From Lachnospiraceae bacterium (lineage in GTDB: Bacteria; Bacillota; Clostridia; Lachnospirales; Lachnospiraceae), in NCBI GenBank assembly GCA_900168235.1, contig FUZG01000002.1:310001-374000 (forward strand): 64,000 bases of DNA. Reading direction: 5' to 3'. The translations under genes were made by a program, and so were the position numbers. Of this stretch, positions 20,438 through 28,213 are shown piece after piece. The notes under the pieces are model-generated. The model made no database searches. It had not been told where the DNA came from and saw only the letters and a program-made list of their open reading frames with translations. How positions within the stretch are numbered: position 1 is the first letter of the stretch; every line of letters starts with the position of its first letter.

Positions 20438-20506
20438 ATACCAGCCGGTGTGAACCGGCGTGGTATTCGTGTATAACCTGAGAGATGGAAGTTCCTCTCT
20501 TAGGTT
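20438..20506 (+). promoter_or_regulatory. Twin hairpins in the rpsG-fusA gap
   Basis: Hairpin one pairs ATACCA and CCGGT with ACCGG and TGGTAT (20438-20466). Hairpin two pairs AACCTGAGAGA with TCTCTTAGGTT through one G-T pair (20475-20506) and ends 13 bases before the fusA ribosome site. No T-run follows either. Confidence 0.45.
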
Positions 20507-20531
20507 GCTGTAATATAAGGAGGAAAATTCC

Positions 20532-22649
20532 TTGGCTAACGATCCTGGAAGAGAGTATCCTCTTGAGAAAACCAGAAACATTGGTATTATGGCTCATATC
20601 GACGCTGGTAAGACAACTCTTACAGAGCGTATCCTGTATTATACCGGTGTAAACTATAAGATTGGTGAAACTCACGATGGTACAGCTACAATGGACTGGA
20701 TGGAGCAGGAGCAGGAGCGTGGTATCACTATCACATCTGCTGCTACAACTTGCCACTGGACATTGGAAGAAAATGGCGCACCTAAGAAGGGTGCACCGGA
20801 GCACAGAATCAACATCATCGATACACCTGGTCACGTAGACTTCACAGTTGAGGTTGAGCGTTCACTTCGTGTACTTGATGGAGCTGTCGGCGTATTCGCA
20901 GCTAAGAGCGGTGTTGAGCCGCAGTCTGAGAACGTATGGCGTCAGGCAGAAGGATTCCATGTTCCGAGAATGGCATTCATTAATAAGATGGATGCTATGG
21001 GTGCTGATTACTACGGCACAGTTGATCAGATCCGTACAAGACTTGGTTCTAACGCGATCATGATCACAATCCCGATTGGTAAGGAAGATGACTTCGCTGG
21101 AGTTATCGATCTTCTTGAGAATAAGGCATATTATTATGACGACGCTCAGGGTAAGCAGGAAGACATCAGAGACATTCCTGAGGATATGGCTGATGATGTT
21201 GAGCTTTACAGAACCGAGACAATCGAGAAGATTTGCGAGCTTGATGATGAGCTGATGGAGCAGTATCTTGAGGATAAGATTCCGTCAATCGATGAGATGA
21301 AGAAGGCTCTTCGTAAGGCTTGTATCGAAAACAGAGCAGTTCCGGTATTTGCTGGTTCCGCTTACAAGAACAAGGGTGTTCAGAAGCTTCTGAACGGTGT
21401 TGTTGAGTACATGCCTTCACCTGTTGATATTCCGGCAGCTGAGGGAACAGATCTTGATGGTAATGCACTTTCTGTTGAGGCTACAGATGATGGCCCGTTC
21501 GCAGCACTTGCATTCAAGATCATGACAGACCCGTTCGTAGGTAAGCTTGCATTTATCCGTGTATATCGCGGTAAGCTGAACTCCGGTTCTTACGTTCTTA
21601 ACTCTACAAAGGGTAAGAAAGAGCGTGCAGGACGTATCCTTCAGATGCATGCTAACAAGAGATCCGAGCTTGATACTGTTTATTCCGGAGATATCGCAGC
21701 TGCAGTTGGATTTAAGCTGACTGTAACTGGTGATACAATCTGTGATGAGCAGCATCCTGTAATCCTTGAGTCCATGGAGTTCCCGGATCCTGTTATCGAG
21801 CTCGCTATCGAGCCGAAGACAAAGGCTGGTCAGGACAAACTTGGTCAGGCACTTGCAAAGCTTGCTGAAGAAGATCCTACATTCCGTGCTCATACAAATG
21901 AGGAGACAGGTCAGACTATCATCGCTGGTATGGGTGAGCTTCACCTTGAGATCATCGTTGACAGACTTCTCCGTGAGTTCAACGTTGAAGCTAACGTTGG
22001 TGCTCCTCAGGTTGCATATAAGGAAGCTATCACTAAGAAGGTTGATATCGATTCCAAGTATGTTAAGCAGTCCGGTGGTCGTGGTCAGTACGGTCACGCC
22101 AAGGTTGTATTCGAGCCTATGGATGTAAACGGCGATCAGGAGTACGAGTTCATCAACAACGTTACAGGTGGTGCTATTCCGAAGGAATACATCCCGTCTG
22201 TAGACGAAGGTATCCAGGAAGCTATGAAGACTGGTATCCTTGGTGGATTCCCTGTTACCGGTATCAAGGCAACCTGTTATGATGGTTCATACCATGAAGT
22301 CGACTCTTCCGAGATGGCATTCCACATCGCTGGTTCTATGGCTATGAAGGATGCTATGCAGAAGGGTGCTCCGGTACTTCTTGAGCCTATCATGAAGGTT
22401 GAGGTTACTATGCCTGAAGAGTACATGGGCGACGTTATCGGCGACATGAACTCTAGACGTGGACAGGTTCAGGGTATGGAAGATATCCCGGGCGGTAAGA
22501 TGGTTAGAGCAATGACTCCGCTTTCTGAAATGTTCGGATATGCTACAGACCTTCGTTCCAGAACACAGGGACGTGGTAACTATTCTATGTTCTTCGATCA
22601 CTATGAACAGGTTCCGAAGAACGTTGCTGAGAAGGTATTAAAGAAATAA
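20532..22649 (+). CDS. fusA: Translation elongation factor G
   Basis: 705 residues starting at TTG, 8 bases after AAGGAGGAAAA. GTPase motifs are intact: G1 [10 protein letters not shown]2 region [12 protein letters not shown]3 DTPGHVDF, G4 NKMD, followed by domains II-V ending in [10 protein letters not shown]. It catalyses translocation on the ribosome. As is usual in this lineage it belongs to the str operon; the full-length motifs indicate the housekeeping EF-G and not a Tet(M)-like paralogue. Confidence 0.98.
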   Translation: MANDPGREYPLEKTRNIGIMAHIDAGKTTLTERILYYTGVNYKIGETHDGTATMDWMEQEQERGITITSAATTCHWTLEENGAPKKGAPEHRINIIDTPGHVDFTVEVERSLRVLDGAVGVFAAKSGVEPQSENVWRQAEGFHVPRMAFINKMDAMGADYYGTVDQIRTRLGSNAIMITIPIGKEDDFAGVIDLLENKAYYYDDAQGKQEDIRDIPEDMADDVELYRTETIEKICELDDELMEQYLEDKIPSIDEMKKALRKACIENRAVPVFAGSAYKNKGVQKLLNGVVEYMPSPVDIPAAEGTDLDGNALSVEATDDGPFAALAFKIMTDPFVGKLAFIRVYRGKLNSGSYVLNSTKGKKERAGRILQMHANKRSELDTVYSGDIAAAVGFKLTVTGDTICDEQHPVILESMEFPDPVIELAIEPKTKAGQDKLGQALAKLAEEDPTFRAHTNEETGQTIIAGMGELHLEIIVDRLLREFNVEANVGAPQVAYKEAITKKVDIDSKYVKQSGGRGQYGHAKVVFEPMDVNGDQEYEFINNVTGGAIPKEYIPSVDEGIQEAMKTGILGGFPVTGIKATCYDGSYHEVDSSEMAFHIAGSMAMKDAMQKGAPVLLEPIMKVEVTMPEEYMGDVIGDMNSRRGQVQGMEDIPGGKMVRAMTPLSEMFGYATDLRSRTQGRGNYSMFFDHYEQVPKNVAEKVLKK

Positions 22650-22663
22650 GACAGGCAATAAGC

Positions 22664-22692
22664 TTGAAAAATAGCGCTTGTTGAAATATAAT
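22664..22692 (+). promoter_or_regulatory. tuf promoter
   Basis: TTGAAA (22664-22669), 17-bp spacer, TATAAT (22687-22692). The leader after it contains a TTGCGGAG/CTCCGCAG hairpin (about 22715-22742) just ahead of the AAGGAGG ribosome site. Confidence 0.72.
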
Positions 22693-22768
22693 ACAAATCA
22701 GTTGTGTATCTTTTTGTGCCCTTGCGGAGCACTATGACTCCGCAGGTGCAATTTTAAGGAGGATAAAA

Positions 22769-23962
22769 ATGGCTAAAGCTAAATTTGAGAGAACTAAGCC
22801 CCATGTTAACATTGGTACAATCGGCCACGTTGACCATGGTAAGACAACCCTGACAGCAGCTATCACAAGCGTACTTGCTGATAGAGTTGCAGGTAATGCA
22901 AAGGTTGATTTCGAGAACATCGATAAGGCTCCGGAAGAAAGAGAGCGTGGTATCACTATCTCTACAGCACACGTTGAGTACGAGACAGAGACACGTCACT
23001 ATGCTCACGTTGACTGCCCTGGTCATGCTGACTATGTAAAGAACATGATCACTGGTGCAGCTCAGATGGATGGTGCTATCCTCGTTGTTGCTGCAACTGA
23101 TGGTGTTATGGCTCAGACTAAGGAGCACGTTCTTCTTGCTCGTCAGGTAGGCGTTCCTTACATCGTAGTATTCCTTAACAAGTGCGATATGGTTGATGAT
23201 CCTGAGCTTATTGAGCTCGTTGAGATGGAGATCAGAGACCTTCTTACAGAGTACGAGTTCCCGGGCGATGACACTCCGATCATCCAGGGTTCTGCTCTTA
23301 AGGCTCTTGAGGATCCTCACGGTGAGTGGGGCGATAAGATCCTTGAGCTTATGGCTGCAGTTGATTCTTACATCCCGACTCCTCAGCGTCCTACAGACAA
23401 GCCGTTCCTTATGCCGGTTGAGGACGTATTCACAATCACAGGTCGTGGTACAGTTGCTACAGGTCGTGTAGAGCGTGGTGTAATTCACCTTAACGACGAA
23501 GTTGAAATCGTTGGTATCAAGGAAGAAATTAAGAAGACAGTTGTAACTGGTATCGAGATGTTCCGTAAGCTCCTCGATCAGGGTGAAGCTGGTGATAACA
23601 TCGGTGCACTCCTTCGTGGTGTTGATCGTAAGGATATCGAGCGTGGTCAGGTTCTTGCTGTTCCGGGAACAGTTACATGCCACACCAAGTTCACAGCTCA
23701 GGTTTACGTTCTTACAAAGGACGAGGGTGGACGTCACACACCTTTCTTCAACAACTACCGTCCTCAGTTCTACTTCAGAACAACAGACGTTACTGGTGTG
23801 ATCAACCTTCCTGAGGGAACAGAGATGTGCATGCCTGGCGATAACGTTGAGATGACAATCGAGCTCATCCACCCGATCGCTATGGAGCAGGGTCTTACAT
23901 TCGCTATCCGTGAGGGTGGTAGAACAGTAGGATCTGGAAGAGTTGCTTCCATCATCGAGTAA
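22769..23962 (+). CDS. tuf: Translation elongation factor Tu
   Basis: 397 residues, normal length. G1 [10 protein letters not shown]2 RGITIS, G3 DCPGHADY and G4 NKCDMVD are intact; domains II and III follow to the C-terminal [15 protein letters not shown]. It delivers aminoacyl-tRNA to the ribosome. It has its own promoter in addition to possible readthrough from fusA. Its last 54 bases, stop codon and terminator are duplicated 2.4 kb downstream, where they form the far boundary of a decayed integrative element; the complete reading frame is retained on this side. Confidence 0.99.
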   Translation: MAKAKFERTKPHVNIGTIGHVDHGKTTLTAAITSVLADRVAGNAKVDFENIDKAPEERERGITISTAHVEYETETRHYAHVDCPGHADYVKNMITGAAQMDGAILVVAATDGVMAQTKEHVLLARQVGVPYIVVFLNKCDMVDDPELIELVEMEIRDLLTEYEFPGDDTPIIQGSALKALEDPHGEWGDKILELMAAVDSYIPTPQRPTDKPFLMPVEDVFTITGRGTVATGRVERGVIHLNDEVEIVGIKEEIKKTVVTGIEMFRKLLDQGEAGDNIGALLRGVDRKDIERGQVLAVPGTVTCHTKFTAQVYVLTKDEGGRHTPFFNNYRPQFYFRTTDVTGVINLPEGTEMCMPGDNVEMTIELIHPIAMEQGLTFAIREGGRTVGSGRVASIIE

Positions 23963-24102
23963 TTCGATCTTACTAGATAGAATTTATACTTAGAATCACT
24001 GTAATCCTAGTGTTTATCAGTGTTTCGCATATCTGAATAGATATTTGTCCAAGCATAAATTAAGGGCTGATTCCTTCGGGAGTCAGCTCTTTTTTGATAC
24101 TT
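23909..24102 (+). repeat. Left copy of the tuf 3'-end duplication (putative attL)
   Basis: 194 bp covering the last 54 bases of tuf and the terminator region after it. It matches 26351-26634 base for base in length once a 90-bp insertion there is removed, with about 8 mismatches, all downstream of the stop codon. Some of these are paired changes in the terminator stem. Confidence 0.85.
24063..24095 (+). terminator. tuf terminator (left copy)
   Basis: GGGCTGAxxCC-ttcg-GGxxTCAGCTC followed by six T. The right-hand copy is at 26595-26627 with a differently based but still paired stem. Confidence 0.8.
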
Positions 24103-24112
24103 GGAAAGACTC

Positions 24113-24130
24113 GTGGTACCTTTTTGGTAC
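24113..24130 (+). repeat. 18-bp direct repeat, left copy (candidate integrase arm site)
   Basis: GTGGTACCTTTTTGGTAC, identical to 26232-26249 in the same orientation, just inside both ends of the element. Each copy itself contains two GGTAC units separated by five T residues. Confidence 0.6.
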
Positions 24131-24148
24131 CTTTTTTTCGAAAAAAAA

Positions 24149-24195
24149 GATGCACTGACACCAAAATGACTTTGGTAATCAGTGCATTTTTTATT
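24149..24195. terminator. Terminator of the XRE repressor gene
   Basis: TGCACTGA paired with TCAGTGCA, with an inner ACCAAA/TTTGGT helix, flanked by A- and T-runs; it can work in both directions. Confidence 0.75.
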
Positions 24196-24202
24196 TTAAA
24201 AA

Positions 24203-24703
24203 TCAAATAAGTTTTATAGGAGTCTTGAATGAATGAAGTAAATCATCAAACCAGATTTTGTATTCGTCATAATCGATCAGATCATTATCAAGTTTTTCGT
24301 TAAGCTCATTCCAACCGTTAAGTAATGACGCGATCTGAGGATTATCAATGGATATCGTAGAAGTAAGGGTGTGGGTGTCCTTGTTAGCGGAAACACTGGT
24401 TTTAACCGGAATATTGTTACTTTTTAGCGTATCCAGTATTAAAAGAAGATCGGCATAGTTATTTGGATGTTCATTTGTCTGTTTAGGAGTATTAAAACCA
24501 AAAAACGTGTCCAGGGAAATACCCAAAATATTACAGAAGGCTTCGATTATCTCCATCGGAGGCTCGCTGTATCCATTCTCGTAGTTGGAATAACTGGGGA
24601 CGGAAAGATCCAGTTTAGCTGCCATATTTTTCTGAGTTATCCCGGAGTTTTGTCTTAGGGTTTTCATTTTTTTATCTATTTCTAAATAGTGTGAGATTCT
24701 CAT
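24203..24703 (-). CDS. XRE family repressor of the integrative element
   Basis: 166 residues. A Cro/CI-type helix-turn-helix occupies residues 12-65 (LRQNSGITQKNMAAKLDL, then SVPSYSNYENGYSEPPMEII). The C-terminal half has no recognisable domain and is rich in Leu/Asn/Asp. It is divergent from the excisionase-like gene, a layout typical for repressors of conjugative or phage-like elements, and so probably controls the promoter at 24815-24843. Confidence 0.8.
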   Translation of the reverse strand: MRISHYLEIDKKMKTLRQNSGITQKNMAAKLDLSVPSYSNYENGYSEPPMEIIEAFCNILGISLDTFFGFNTPKQTNEHPNNYADLLLILDTLKSNNIPVKTSVSANKDTHTLTSTISIDNPQIASLLNGWNELNEKLDNDLIDYDEYKIWFDDLLHSFKTPIKLI

Positions 24704-24814
24704 AGATCTCTGTCCTTCCTAGTATTTATGGCATTTAGATAGTCCAATAGTATCACAAAAGAATTAGTATATAAATATTTTGTATCAATATATTAAAAAA
24801 CTAATATTTAAATG

Positions 24815-24843
24815 TTGACATATTAGGTATTTAATAATACTAT
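24815..24843 (+). promoter_or_regulatory. Promoter for the excisionase-like and integrase genes
   Basis: TTGACA (24815-24820), 17-bp spacer, TACTAT (24838-24843). It is surrounded by several ATTAGT/ACTAAT-like words in both orientations (24760-24870), plausible repressor sites. Confidence 0.6.
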
Positions 24844-24898
24844 TAACTACAAGAAATCTAATAATCATATTAAAAAATTAATAAGGGAGGTAAAAGAA

Positions 24899-25096
24899 AT
24901 GAAATCGAATTTTATGATGAATGCGGAAGATGTGGCAAATGCATTAGGAGTATCAAAAGGACATGCATACAAGGTTATCCGGGAGCTGAATGATGAGCTT
25001 TCAGATCAGGGATTCATAATTGTAGCAGGAAAAGTTCCGAAGGCATTTTGGGAAAAGAAGTTCTTTGGATATCACTCAGAAAAGGTAGCGATTTAA
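24899..25096 (+). CDS. Excisionase-like small DNA-binding protein
   Basis: 65 residues with a strong GGGAGG ribosome site. NAEDVANALGVSKGHAYKVIRELNDEL is a winged-helix/MerR-like recognition segment of the type found directly upstream of integrases in Lachnospiraceae elements. It lies 9 bases before the integrase remnant and is cotranscribed with it. The protein looks complete. Function as a recombination directionality factor is inferred from position and size. Confidence 0.7.
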   Translation: MKSNFMMNAEDVANALGVSKGHAYKVIRELNDELSDQGFIIVAGKVPKAFWEKKFFGYHSEKVAI

Positions 25097-25105
25097 GGAG
25101 GGACG

Positions 25106-25714
25106 ATGCCGGCATACAAAGAGAAAGATGGAACCTGGTCAGTCTCTTTTCATTATCAAGACTGGACGGGAGCTAAAAGGAGAAAACACAAAAGAGGATT
25201 TAAAACCAAAAAGCAGGCTCAGATATTTGAATCGGAATTTAAGCTTGCATCGAAAGCAGATTTGTCGATGAAAATGAAAGACTTCATCGAGATTTATTTC
25301 AACGATAAGGAAAATGAATTAAAAGCAAGAACGAAAAAGAATAAGGCATATATGATAAATGCCTATATCACCAGATTCTTTGGAAGTAAAGCGGTGAATG
25401 AGATAACTCCGGCGGACATTATAGCCTGGCAAAATGAGATAAAAGAGAAAAATTCCTTTTCAGAATCTTATCTTCGAATGATTCAAAATCAATTAACTGC
25501 TTTATTTACACATGCGGAGAAGATATACGGATTAAAGAGCAATCCTTGTAAAAAAGTAAAGAAAATGGGCAACTCGGATGGTCGAAGCCTGAATTTCTGG
25601 ACAAGGCAGGAATATGACAAATTTATCAGCACATTTGAAAAGGGTTATCATGTAATGATTTGCAAATATAATCGAAGCACGTTTATTCCCATGCAATATA
25701 ATCAGTGGTTTTAA
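25106..25714 (+). pseudogene. Tyrosine integrase, truncated before the catalytic domain
   Basis: 202 residues remain of about 380-400. The N-terminal AP2-like arm-binding domain (YKEKDGTWSVSFHYQDWTGAKRR...) and the SAM-like core-binding domain (about 55-160) are intact, and the catalytic domain opens with LNFWTRQEYDKFI. After about residue 183 the sequence changes to unrelated residues and stops at 25714, so the R...HxxR...Y active site is missing. The ribosome site AAGGAGGGACG overlaps the end of the upstream gene. The truncation explains why the element is fixed. Confidence 0.85.
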
Positions 25715-26001
25715 TTGAATTTCTACCGGCGACAGTATATATTAAAAATGCGAAGAAAATTCTTTGACATATCTAGGTATGATATAAAGGTCTGAATATA
25801 GACTATATAATTGTTAGAGAGGTCCTGCTTTAGTGGACGATTCAAAATAATGGGTTGTTTGTGAATGCAAGCAACCCATTTTTAGTGTGGAAAAATTGTA
25901 ATCAAGTATGGGCAAGGTTCCTTTTTATTGTTGAGCCGAAAAATACAAGTGGTGTAAAATTATAGAAACTTATAAAGTGCGAAATAATTGGAGAAAATAA
26001 A

Positions 26002-26175
26002 TTGACACTTGCTGAATTTGAAAATGACATTAAAAACGGAGAATCGCTAACGGTTGAGTTTAAGTCTTGGGTAAAGGCTAAAACCATGAAGGAGCGAATT
26101 ACACTTGCTGTAGATGAGCTTGTGGCATTTGCTAATGCAAAGGGAAGATCGAGTAGGTATTTAAAAACTCGATAA
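26002..26175 (+). pseudogene. Truncated AlbA_2 (Schlafen/RecG-like regulator) fragment
   Basis: 57 codons from TTG 26002, after GGAG at 25990-25993. LTLAEFENDIKNGESLTVEFK and ERITLAVDELVAFANAKG match the start of AlbA_2 domain proteins (GExxxxEFK...A.ANxxGG). The sequence breaks just where the conserved GGxxxxGV strand should follow, in a run of AAAACTCG-like short tandem repeats (26165-26200). The 25715-26001 gap before it shows a GGGTTG/CAACCC hairpin with T-run (about 25852-25882) and nothing else. Confidence 0.5.
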
Positions 26176-26231
26176 AAACTCGAAAAAACTCGAAAAACTC
26201 AAATTAGAAATTAATGGCACTATTTTTTAGT

Positions 26232-26249
26232 GGTACCTTTTTGGTACTT
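26232..26249 (+). repeat. 18-bp direct repeat, right copy (candidate integrase arm site)
   Basis: Identical to 24113-24130. The remaining bases 26176-26350 show no gene. Confidence 0.6.
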
Positions 26250-26350
26250 TAAAATTAAAAAACGAATAATAATATGGCAAATATGAATAATATGCAGAAA
26301 TAAACCCAGTAAAATCAATATGTTTCACGACGATTATATACTGATAAAAT

Positions 26351-26634
26351 CGTGAGGGTGGTAGAACAGTAGGATCTGGAAGAGTTGCTTCCATCATCGA
26401 GTAATTGTGCGGAGCACTTAGCGAGGTATTACCGAGCTTAGTGCGTGCCATGCAAGTACGCTTGGCGAGGTATTATCGAGCTTAGCGTAACTTGTTCGAT
26501 CTTACTAGATAGAATTTACATTTAGAATCACTGTAATCCTTGTGTTTATCAGTGTTTCGCATATCTGAATAGATATTTGTCCAAGCATAAATTAAGGGCT
26601 GGCTTCTTCGGAAGTCAGCCCTTTTTTGATACTT
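26351..26634 (+). repeat. Right copy of the tuf 3'-end duplication (putative attR), split by an 88-bp repeat
   Basis: Repeats the last 17 codons of tuf plus stop and terminator. In-frame stops lie directly upstream, so it is not translated. Its length is exactly 90 bp more than the left copy, accounted for by the 88-bp element at 26407-26494 plus a duplicated TT. Confidence 0.85.
26407..26494 (+). repeat. 88-bp double-hairpin interspersed repeat, copy 1
   Basis: Begins GTGCGGAGCACTTAGCGAGG and ends with AACTTG. It contains two hairpins (GCACTTAGC/GCTTAGTGC, and CAAGTACGCT/AGCGTAACTTG). The same 88 bases without gaps recur at 44228-44315 with paired substitutions. It interrupts the tuf-end duplicate between two TT dinucleotides. 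Confidence 0.8.
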
Positions 26635-26819
26635 TTTCACTTAAATCCCTGTCAAGCGAAACTAATTATGTTTACCAAATAAAACAAACCGATATGTCGA
26701 TTTGTTCAAAAAGAGAGACATGACCTGATTTCATTGAGTTAGAACCTGACATAGGATATTATAATTTTCGGTGTTTTGTATCCACTGGATTTTGAGGTTT
26801 GATGAAAGGAGGGTGACAA

Positions 26820-27923
26820 ATGCTTGGACCAACGCTAATCAGTATTTTTATCCTTCTTTTTATTATATTCCTGGCGCGTAACAATGCCATCATGCCGTGC
26901 GGGATAAAGAAGGCATTTATCTTCACGGCGATCACCATACTTACGATAGTGGTGTCAGACCAGATCGGATTATCGGTAGAAGGCACCGGAGGTGTAACAG
27001 CGTATCTGCTGTGTTATTTTGGAAATACCATGTCCAAGATGCTGTCACCGTTACCGCCTGTAGTATTTAACTATTATTCAGAAAAAGATTTCTTTGTTAA
27101 AAAGAAGAAATTGCTGATACCTATCGCTATATACGAAGTGTTGTGTCTCATTAATCTCAGGTATCCGCTGATATTTGGTGTGCACAGTGAGCACACGGTA
27201 TATTACAGAGAGTTCCTGCTGCCGGTAGTCACACTGGTCTCTGCATACTCCTTTGTAGTGTTCCTGTATGGTCAGGTCAGGCGGAATTATGATCTGGATA
27301 AATACGACATGAGTTATCTAAGTATTGTATACTCCCTGATGTTTTTCGGAACGGCGGTGCAGATGCTGTTCCCGTCCATCATGATACTTTGGTGCTGTGT
27401 TTCGCTTGCAACGCTCATGTATTACATGTTCATTCAGGATCTTGATTTCAGAACTGATGTAGTCACCGGAATGAAAAACAGAAACGTATTCAAGCTCAGG
27501 ATGCATCAGGTAGAAAAAGAACGGAACATAATCCTGGTAAGTTTCGATCTGAATGATCTGAAAAAGGTCAACGACAATCTGGGACATGCGGTAGGAGATG
27601 AATACCTCAGAGCTTCTGCAAAGACGATACAGAAGCAGTTAAAGCCTTTTGGAAGACTTTACAGAATAGGCGGAGATGAGTTCTGCCTGTTGTCTATCAA
27701 CTCAAATAAATACTTCCTTCAGAAAAAGCTGGATGAGCTCGTTAAGAGGTCAAAATGCGATTCAGAATATGGAGAGTACGGATTCAGCATGGCTTTCGGT
27801 GCGGCAGAGAGACGGCCCGGTGAAGAGCTTCTCGAGTGTCTGAAACGTGCAGATAAGAGGATGTATGACAACAAAGCCTGGCAGAAAAGTCAGATCAGCA
27901 TGAATTATACAAACGCAGTATAA
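26820..27923 (+). CDS. Membrane-bound diguanylate cyclase (GGDEF)
   Basis: 367 residues. The N-terminal 215 residues contain about six hydrophobic segments, then a GGDEF domain from residue 216: DVVTGMKNRN, FDLNDLKKVNDNLGHAVGD and the intact active-site YRIGGDEFCLL. No RxxD inhibitory site is seen five residues ahead, so product feedback may be lacking. It would make cyclic di-GMP from two GTP at the membrane. No EAL domain. Ribosome site AAAGGAGGG. The 185 bp before it contain an AT-rich TATAAT but no convincing -35. Confidence 0.88.
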   Translation: MLGPTLISIFILLFIIFLARNNAIMPCGIKKAFIFTAITILTIVVSDQIGLSVEGTGGVTAYLLCYFGNTMSKMLSPLPPVVFNYYSEKDFFVKKKKLLIPIAIYEVLCLINLRYPLIFGVHSEHTVYYREFLLPVVTLVSAYSFVVFLYGQVRRNYDLDKYDMSYLSIVYSLMFFGTAVQMLFPSIMILWCCVSLATLMYYMFIQDLDFRTDVVTGMKNRNVFKLRMHQVEKERNIILVSFDLNDLKKVNDNLGHAVGDEYLRASAKTIQKQLKPFGRLYRIGGDEFCLLSINSNKYFLQKKLDELVKRSKCDSEYGEYGFSMAFGAAERRPGEELLECLKRADKRMYDNKAWQKSQISMNYTNAV

Positions 27924-27935
27924 ATATAGATTTCA

Positions 27936-27965
27936 AGGGACGGCGATGAGCCGTCCTTTTTTCGT
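27936..27965 (+). terminator. Terminator of the GGDEF gene
   Basis: Perfect stem GGACGGC-gatga-GCCGTCC followed by six T. Confidence 0.88.
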
Positions 27966-28116
27966 GCCAAGAAAATCAATCTGACATTGAAAAGTTCCAT
28001 ACACTCCCTGCACTTGATTTTCAGTCAATAAGGTACTATCATGTATGCGGTCTGCGGATTTCAAATACCCAATGATCCACGGACTTCCTGCTTTTTTCTA
28101 AGGTGCAGATTAGGCG

Positions 28117-28187
28117 GGACTATAAACGGAGTAGTCTGCGGTACAGGCTCTCCAAAAGTGATCAGCGGTCTGCGGTACAGACCGGCT
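28117..28187 (+). promoter_or_regulatory. Structured leader of thrS, candidate translational operator
   Basis: Two hairpins precede the ribosome site: GACTA/TAGTC (28118-28136) and AGCGGTCTG-cggta-CAGACCGGCT (28165-28187). The words CTGCGGTACAG occur twice, each placing GGTA in a loop, as in the anticodon loop of the tRNA-Thr(GGT) encoded in this window (TTGGTAG). No T-box consensus is present. E. coli thrS is controlled by anticodon-like hairpins in its leader; a parallel here is inference. Confidence 0.35.
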
Positions 28188-28213
28188 GCGAAAAAGAAAA
28201 GGAGTAATCTAAA

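Larger units (their letters stand above)
23963..26350. mobile_element. Decayed integrative element at the 3' end of tuf
   Basis: Between the two tuf-end repeats lie a reversed XRE repressor, an excisionase-like protein and a tyrosine integrase lacking its catalytic domain, plus a truncated AlbA_2 fragment. An 18-bp direct repeat (GTGGTACCTTTTTGGTAC) is found near both ends at 24113-24130 and 26232-26249 and may be integrase arm sites. The region is more AT-rich than its neighbours and uses different codons. No transfer or cargo genes remain, so it can no longer move on its own. I infer integration at tuf; recombination with a second tuf copy is an alternative. Confidence 0.75.

Noticed and set aside
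22725-22742. TTGCGGAGCACT in the tuf leader looks like the start of the 88-bp repeat (GTGCGGAGCACTT).
   Set aside because: Only about 10 bases agree and the sequence then forms its own hairpin with CTCCGCAG; no second hairpin or repeat end follows.
24703-24898. A second gene in the XRE-excisionase gap.
   Set aside because: The gap is very AT-rich with many stops and contains the divergent promoters only.
26165-26200. AAAACTCG tandem repeats as a CRISPR-like array.
   Set aside because: Units are about 8-10 bp without spacers; they look like slippage at a deletion scar.
28041-28213. T-box riboswitch before thrS.
   Set aside because: The conserved T-box sequence and antiterminator are not found; there is no terminator between the hairpins and the ATG.
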